NCBI GenBank assembly: GCA_023430365.1
Contig: JAEZAS010000366.1
Location: forward strand, 1 to 7,578
DNA from: Planctomycetota bacterium
GTDB taxonomy: Bacteria > Planctomycetota > Planctomycetia > Pirellulales > Pirellulaceae
Direction: 5' to 3'
Length of the DNA: 7,578 nucleotides
Below are positions 4,263 to 7,578 of the stretch, in pieces. Below the pieces are notes generated by a model. It saw only the letters and a list, made by a program, of their open reading frames with translations. It searched no databases and had not been told where the DNA came from. Both the position numbers and the translations under genes were made by a program. Positions within the stretch are counted from its first letter, which is position 1, and each line of letters opens with the position of its first letter.

Positions 4263-7256
4263 TTAATTCGCGCTGAGTAAGTACGCGATCAGGTCGGCGA
4301 GGGCTTGCTTGTCGAGCTGCTTCTCGAGCCCTTCGGGCATCAGCGATTGGCCGGTGCTGCGGAGCTCCTCGATGTCGACCCGCAGGACCGTGTCGGTGGC
4401 GTTCTCGGCTCGCTTGAGCGTGACGCTGCTTGCGCTCTCGGCGGCGATGAGGCCGGAGATCGTCTTGCCGTCGACCGTTAGCAGGGCGTAGCTGACGAAC
4501 TGCGGGTTCACTTCGCGATTGGGATCGAGGACGTTGACGAGAATCGCTTCGGCGCCGCGCTGCTTCATCGCGGCAAGGCTGGGGCCGAGCTCATGGCCGA
4601 CGCCTTCCACCTTGTGGCAGGTGGCGCACTGCTTCGTGAAGACTTGCTTGCCGCGCTGCTTGTCGCCGGCGAGCGACAGGGCGTCGCGATAGGCTTCGAC
4701 CACCGCCTTGCGATCGGCGGGGCGGACCGCTTCGAAGAGTTTGGCGGCCCGTTGGGCGACGGCGGGCTCGCGGTGGGCGGTGAGCAGCTTCCAGTGGGCC
4801 GGGCTGAGGTCGGCCGCGGCGATTTGCCGGGCTTCGATCGCATCGAGCAGCCGCCGGGCTTTGTCCGGAGTGCCGCAGAGCTGATCGGCCGCCTTCGCCT
4901 TGAGCGATGGGCTAAAGGCGGGGAAGCGTTCGACGACGATTTCCGACGCGCCGGGTTCTGCGAACATGCCGAGCGTATCGAGGGCTGCCGTTTGCAACTC
5001 CGCTGGTTCGGTGGGGGCGAGCAACTGGGCAAGCGTGTCGCGCACTTCCTCAAACCGGCCGCGGCGCAGGCGCTGGACCGCCGTGAGCCGCTTGTCGGTC
5101 GGCAGGTCGCGATCCGGCGCCACGAGCAGGCCGAGTGAGACCACTTGAGCAAACAACTCGTCCGACTTGCCCTTCGTCGCCTGGCGAATCTCGGCGACGG
5201 TGCGGGGACCGACGACTTCGACCGTTGCCCGGACGAGTTCGGCGGCTTGCGGATCGCTCTCGGACTGGTGCGCGAGCTTCGTCAAGGCGGTGAGGAACGC
5301 ACTGATGTCCTGAGCTTCCTGATCGTCGTTGCGGGGAAGACGGTCGATCTGGCGGGCGAGCGTCTGCAGCCACACGCGCCCTGCGGTGGTGGCGGGGAGC
5401 GTCTTGTGCTCGGTGATGCGGTCGTAGATGTCGCCGGCGCCGTGGCGGAGCGAACTCAGGACGGCGTTGCGCAGGAGCGGGTTCTCGGGATCGTTTTCGA
5501 TGAGCCGGAGAATCGCCCGGCTGCGATCGGCGCCGTGGGGCGCTTCGCCGATCGAGAGAGCGACCTGGAAGCGAACGCGCGGGTCTTCGTCGTCGGCCAG
5601 GTCGAACAGCGCCCTTCGGACGTCGGCGTCAACCGGGAGATATCGTTCGGCGAAAACCACTGCGTGCTGACGCACTCGCGGATGCGGGTCCCGGAAGACC
5701 TTCACTGGGACGGGGCGCTCGATCTCGCGAAGGGCCCACAAGGCGTGAATACGGGTTTGGGGAGACGGGGCTTCGCTCACCAACTTCTGCAGGTTCGGTA
5801 GCAGGCTGTCGCGCTTGTTGGTGCTGATCAGCCGGGCGGCGGTGTCGCGATGCCAGGCGTTGGGATGTTGCAGCACCTCGACGAGCTGTTCGAGCGTCGC
5901 CTCGTTCAGACGCGGCGGCTCGGGCCGCTTGAAACCGTCGGGAACGATGCGCCAGATGCGGCCGCGCCCTCGGCTGGAGAGATCGAGATGCTTTTTGATG
6001 TCGGGCGGCAGGCTCGCGGGGTGCTCGATTACCTCGCGATACATATCGCAGACATACAGACAGCCGTCGGGGGCGTTCGCCATCTGGACCGGGCGGAACC
6101 AGTTGTCGGTCGACGTGAGAAACTCGACCTGATCGTCGATTCGCTCGCCGCGGTAGAGGACGCCCGTGTCGACGAGCCGCTTGCGGTGGATCAGGTTGCT
6201 GCCGACATCGGAGATGAAGACCTGGCCGCGATATTCCTCGGGCCAGGCGCTACCGCGATAGACGGTCACTCCCGTGGCGCTGGTGAAGTAGCCCGAGGCG
6301 AGGCCGCCGCGCTCGACGACGCCGGGAACCTGGCCGGTGACGCGCAGCTTGGTGCGCAGCAGCCGCCACGGTTCGACCGGGCTGGTGCGAAAGACGTCGG
6401 CCTGTGGACCATCGGCGGCAATGCTGACGCGCGCTCCGGGCACGGCGTGGTATGGGTTGCGGGCGAGGTAGCGTTCTTCGAGGACGATCTGCTGGAGGTG
6501 GTCGCTGTTGGAGCAGACGAAGCGATCTCCCCAGTCGTTGAACGTCAGACCATGTTGGCCGCCGCCGGTGAGGGGCTCGATGCGCATCGTGTGCGGATGG
6601 ATGGCGAAGTCGCGGCCACGGAGGTTGGCTTTCTCATGATTCTCGGAAGCTGCGGCGAAAGGTGGAGCCACTTCGCCGCCGCTGCTGCTCGACGAGCCGA
6701 CGATGCGGTTGTCGAGGCTCCACTGAAACGTATTGAGCAGCCCCTGCACGTTGCCGGTGCCAAAGCCGGTGAACACCACTTTGCGCTCGTCGGCCCAGCC
6801 GTCGCCGTCGGTGTCTTGCAGGAAGAGGACGTCGGGAGCGTCAGCGACGAGCAGCCCGCCATTCACGTAGAAAAGGGCCGTCGGCCAGAGCAGTCCTTCG
6901 GCGAAGATCGTGCTTTTTTCGAATCGGCCGTCGTTGTCGGTGTCTTCGAGGAGGCGGATTCGGCTGACCTTCTTGTCGCGGTCTTCGGAGTAGCCGCGCA
7001 TCTCGCAGACGAACATCCGGCCCCGCTCGTCGAAGCAGAGCGCGACCGGATCGACCACATCGGGCTCGGCGGCGACCAGTTCGATGCGAAAGCCGGGCAG
7101 GAGCTTGAACGACTTCAAGGCGTCTGCGGGCTCGAGCGGGGCGATCCGCGGGAGCTGGTCGGCAAAGTCGTTCTGGGCGGATGCGGGAGGCGGGGAAGCG
7201 AACGTGGTCAGACCGGTCAGAGCCAGGGCGGTCAGGAGCAAGCGGCGGGTCGGCAT
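4263..7256 (-). CDS. Secreted PVC-type dehydrogenase-like propeller, HEAT region and CxxCH heme-binding protein
   Basis: The gene encodes 997 residues. Residues 1-27 are a signal peptide (MPTRR, then LLLTALALTGLTTFA, ending ASA before Q28). About residues 50-450 match the putative membrane-bound dehydrogenase domain (TIGR02604), a beta-propeller related to PQQ/glucose dehydrogenases, with PGFRIELVAAEPDVVDPVAL and two calcium-loop-like repeats, DTDNDG (105-110) and DTDGDG (148-153). About 470-830 are helical HEAT-like repeats. The C-terminus is the planctomycete heme-binding domain (TIGR02603): CATCH at 877-881 gives covalent c-type heme with His881 as ligand, and Met973 in SLMPEGL is the likely second ligand. 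The protein should act outside the cytoplasmic membrane, probably oxidising a sugar or alcohol and passing electrons to heme; the substrate is unknown. ATG 7256 is chosen for its GGAGG and signal peptide; ATG 7280 and TTG 7307 are alternatives. The 179-residue gene follows after 21 bases. Confidence 0.93.
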   Translation of the reverse strand: MPTRRLLLTALALTGLTTFASPPPASAQNDFADQLPRIAPLEPADALKSFKLLPGFRIELVAAEPDVVDPVALCFDERGRMFVCEMRGYSEDRDKKVSRIRLLEDTDNDGRFEKSTIFAEGLLWPTALFYVNGGLLVADAPDVLFLQDTDGDGWADERKVVFTGFGTGNVQGLLNTFQWSLDNRIVGSSSSSGGEVAPPFAAASENHEKANLRGRDFAIHPHTMRIEPLTGGGQHGLTFNDWGDRFVCSNSDHLQQIVLEERYLARNPYHAVPGARVSIAADGPQADVFRTSPVEPWRLLRTKLRVTGQVPGVVERGGLASGYFTSATGVTVYRGSAWPEEYRGQVFISDVGSNLIHRKRLVDTGVLYRGERIDDQVEFLTSTDNWFRPVQMANAPDGCLYVCDMYREVIEHPASLPPDIKKHLDLSSRGRGRIWRIVPDGFKRPEPPRLNEATLEQLVEVLQHPNAWHRDTAARLISTNKRDSLLPNLQKLVSEAPSPQTRIHALWALREIERPVPVKVFRDPHPRVRQHAVVFAERYLPVDADVRRALFDLADDEDPRVRFQVALSIGEAPHGADRSRAILRLIENDPENPLLRNAVLSSLRHGAGDIYDRITEHKTLPATTAGRVWLQTLARQIDRLPRNDDQEAQDISAFLTALTKLAHQSESDPQAAELVRATVEVVGPRTVAEIRQATKGKSDELFAQVVSLGLLVAPDRDLPTDKRLTAVQRLRRGRFEEVRDTLAQLLAPTEPAELQTAALDTLGMFAEPGASEIVVERFPAFSPSLKAKAADQLCGTPDKARRLLDAIEARQIAAADLSPAHWKLLTAHREPAVAQRAAKLFEAVRPADRKAVVEAYRDALSLAGDKQRGKQVFTKQCATCHKVEGVGHELGPSLAAMKQRGAEAILVNVLDPNREVNPQFVSYALLTVDGKTISGLIAAESASSVTLKRAENATDTVLRVDIEELRSTGQSLMPEGLEKQLDKQALADLIAYLLSAN

Positions 7257-7266
7257 AGGCGGGTTT

Positions 7267-7271
7267 CCTCC
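7267..7271 (-). promoter_or_regulatory. Ribosome binding site of the cytochrome/HEAT gene
   Basis: GGAGG (extended to GGAGGAAA) on the minus strand lies 10 bases before the ATG at 7256. It supports that start, which also puts the basic n-region of the signal peptide at the very N-terminus, over the in-frame ATG at 7280 and TTG at 7307. Confidence 0.65.
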
Positions 7272-7328
7272 GCGGACCATGATGGCAGGGAGGACTCGCG
7301 GAGGCAAACTGGCGATTGGAAATCGTTA

Positions 7329-7384
7329 TTGGTTGCCAGTTATCAGTTATCAGTTATCAGTACTCGGTACTCGGTACTGAGTCC
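7329..7384. repeat. Heptanucleotide tandem repeat, about eight units
   Basis: Read in steps of seven from 7329 the units are TTGGTTG, CCAGTTA, TCAGTTA, TCAGTTA, TCAGTAC, TCGGTAC, TCGGTAC and TGAGTCC. Neighbouring units differ by few bases while the 7-base period is kept, so the array drifts from one unit type to another. It lies 73-128 bases upstream of the cytochrome/HEAT start codon. A short inverted repeat (TCAGTAC 7357-7363, GTACTGA 7374-7380) forms inside it. Similar heptamer repeats are known from cyanobacteria and, from memory, occur widely in planctomycete intergenic DNA. Confidence 0.8.
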
Positions 7385-7448
7385 CTGCTGGTCGGTTCGC
7401 CGGGGGTGGGCCGTACGGTGGGGGAAATCGCTGTGGGAATGGGTAATT

Positions 7449-7466
7449 CCCGCGGCTGGCCGCGGG
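7449..7466. repeat. GC-rich inverted repeat
   Basis: CCCGCGG and CCGCGGG are perfect reverse complements around CTGG, 15 bases before the candidate rightward -35 box. On the minus strand it would lie in or upstream of the 5' leader of the cytochrome gene. It may be a protein-binding site or a chance GC palindrome. Confidence 0.4.
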
Positions 7467-7480
7467 TGGGGCGGTTTATG

Positions 7481-7509
7481 TTGACGAACGGGGGCCAGGG
7501 GGGTACTGT
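7481..7509 (+). promoter_or_regulatory. Candidate sigma-70-type promoter directed rightward
   Basis: TTGACG (7481-7486, five of six consensus bases) is followed after 17 bases by TACTGT (7504-7509), which keeps the three most conserved -10 bases T, A and final T. Transcription would start near 7516 and run out of the window, divergent from the cytochrome gene. The spacing is ideal but the -10 box is only a half match. Confidence 0.35.
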
Positions 7510-7523
7510 TAAATGACAAAATT

Positions 7524-7578
7524 ATGTGGCGAAAGTGTTTTCGCACTGCCGGCTGGCCTCGGTTGTGGGTTGGCTCGG
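7524..7578 (+). CDS. Possible start of a divergent gene, cut by the window end
   Basis: From ATG 7524 the frame stays open for 18 codons to the window edge (MWRKCFRTAGWPRLWVGS), a basic start followed by a more hydrophobic stretch that could begin a signal or anchor segment. An alternative frame from ATG 7513 is also open to the edge (MTKLCGESVFALPAGLGCGL). No Shine-Dalgarno sequence precedes either. The only support is the candidate promoter just upstream, which would give a very short leader, and the expected divergent layout. Too short to identify. Confidence 0.2.
   Translation, partial: MWRKCFRTAGWPRLWVGS

Larger units (their letters stand above)
7272..7578. other. Upstream region of the cytochrome/HEAT gene
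   Basis: About 300 bases without a certain gene. It contains a heptanucleotide tandem repeat (7329-7384), a GC-rich hairpin (7449-7466), a candidate plus-strand promoter (7481-7509) and possibly the start of a divergent gene. The promoter of the leftward cytochrome gene must lie here or further right, but no convincing minus-strand -35/-10 pair was found. Confidence 0.6.

Noticed and set aside
7329..7384. CRISPR array
   Set aside because: The repeat units are 7 bases and contiguous, with no spacers; it is a simple tandem repeat.
5850..7484. 544-residue open frame on the plus strand
   Set aside because: It lies antisense to the well-supported cytochrome/HEAT gene, has low-complexity Ala/Gly/Val/Asp composition with no recognisable domain, and runs into the heptamer repeat. 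It is a GC-rich shadow frame.
7343..7546. 67-residue minus-strand frame upstream of the cytochrome gene
   Set aside because: It is translated through the heptamer repeat and GC hairpin, rich in His/Pro/Arg, with no ribosome binding site or similarity.

Overview
The window most likely comes from a planctomycete, probably of the Pirellulales type. The main reason is the large minus-strand gene at 4263-7256. It combines a secreted dehydrogenase-like beta-propeller domain, a HEAT-repeat region and a C-terminal CxxCH heme domain, an architecture characteristic of and expanded in Planctomycetota and related PVC bacteria. An MJ0042-like zinc ribbon at the N-terminus of a second protein, high GC content, and intergenic DNA full of palindromes fit the same assignment. 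No rRNA or tRNA gene is present, so the assignment is an inference from gene families.

Layout. Positions 1-420 (+) hold the C-terminal part of a ROK-family sugar kinase or regulator cut by the window edge. After a 148-base gap comes lepA (569-2377, +), a complete elongation factor 4 GTPase. It converges on a minus-strand gene (2548-3390) for a zinc ribbon-suppressor of fused (SUFU) domain protein. The 170 bases between the two stop codons carry two palindromes of one family in opposite orientation. A 311-base gap (3391-3701) follows with four hairpins, one of them a third member of that family. Next on the minus strand is an unrecognised 179-residue protein (3702-4241), only 21 bases downstream of the large secreted cytochrome/HEAT protein (4263-7256) and probably co-transcribed with it. 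The last 322 bases are a mostly non-coding upstream region with a heptanucleotide tandem repeat, a GC-rich hairpin, a candidate rightward promoter, and perhaps the first codons of a divergent gene.

How the parts relate. lepA is a housekeeping translation factor and the ROK protein is ordinary sugar metabolism or regulation; nothing ties the two together beyond shared orientation. The cytochrome/HEAT gene and its small downstream partner form the only convincing operon. The SUFU and 179-residue genes are visibly lower in GC (about 52-57% in sampled lines) than lepA (about 62%) or the cytochrome gene (about 70-77%). Together with the palindromes around them, this makes 2.4-4.2 kb look like an accessory segment between conserved blocks.

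No defence system, CRISPR array, toxin-antitoxin pair or transposase was seen. The most noteworthy signal is the three-copy palindrome family, whose stem changes are all compensated by matching changes in the other arm.
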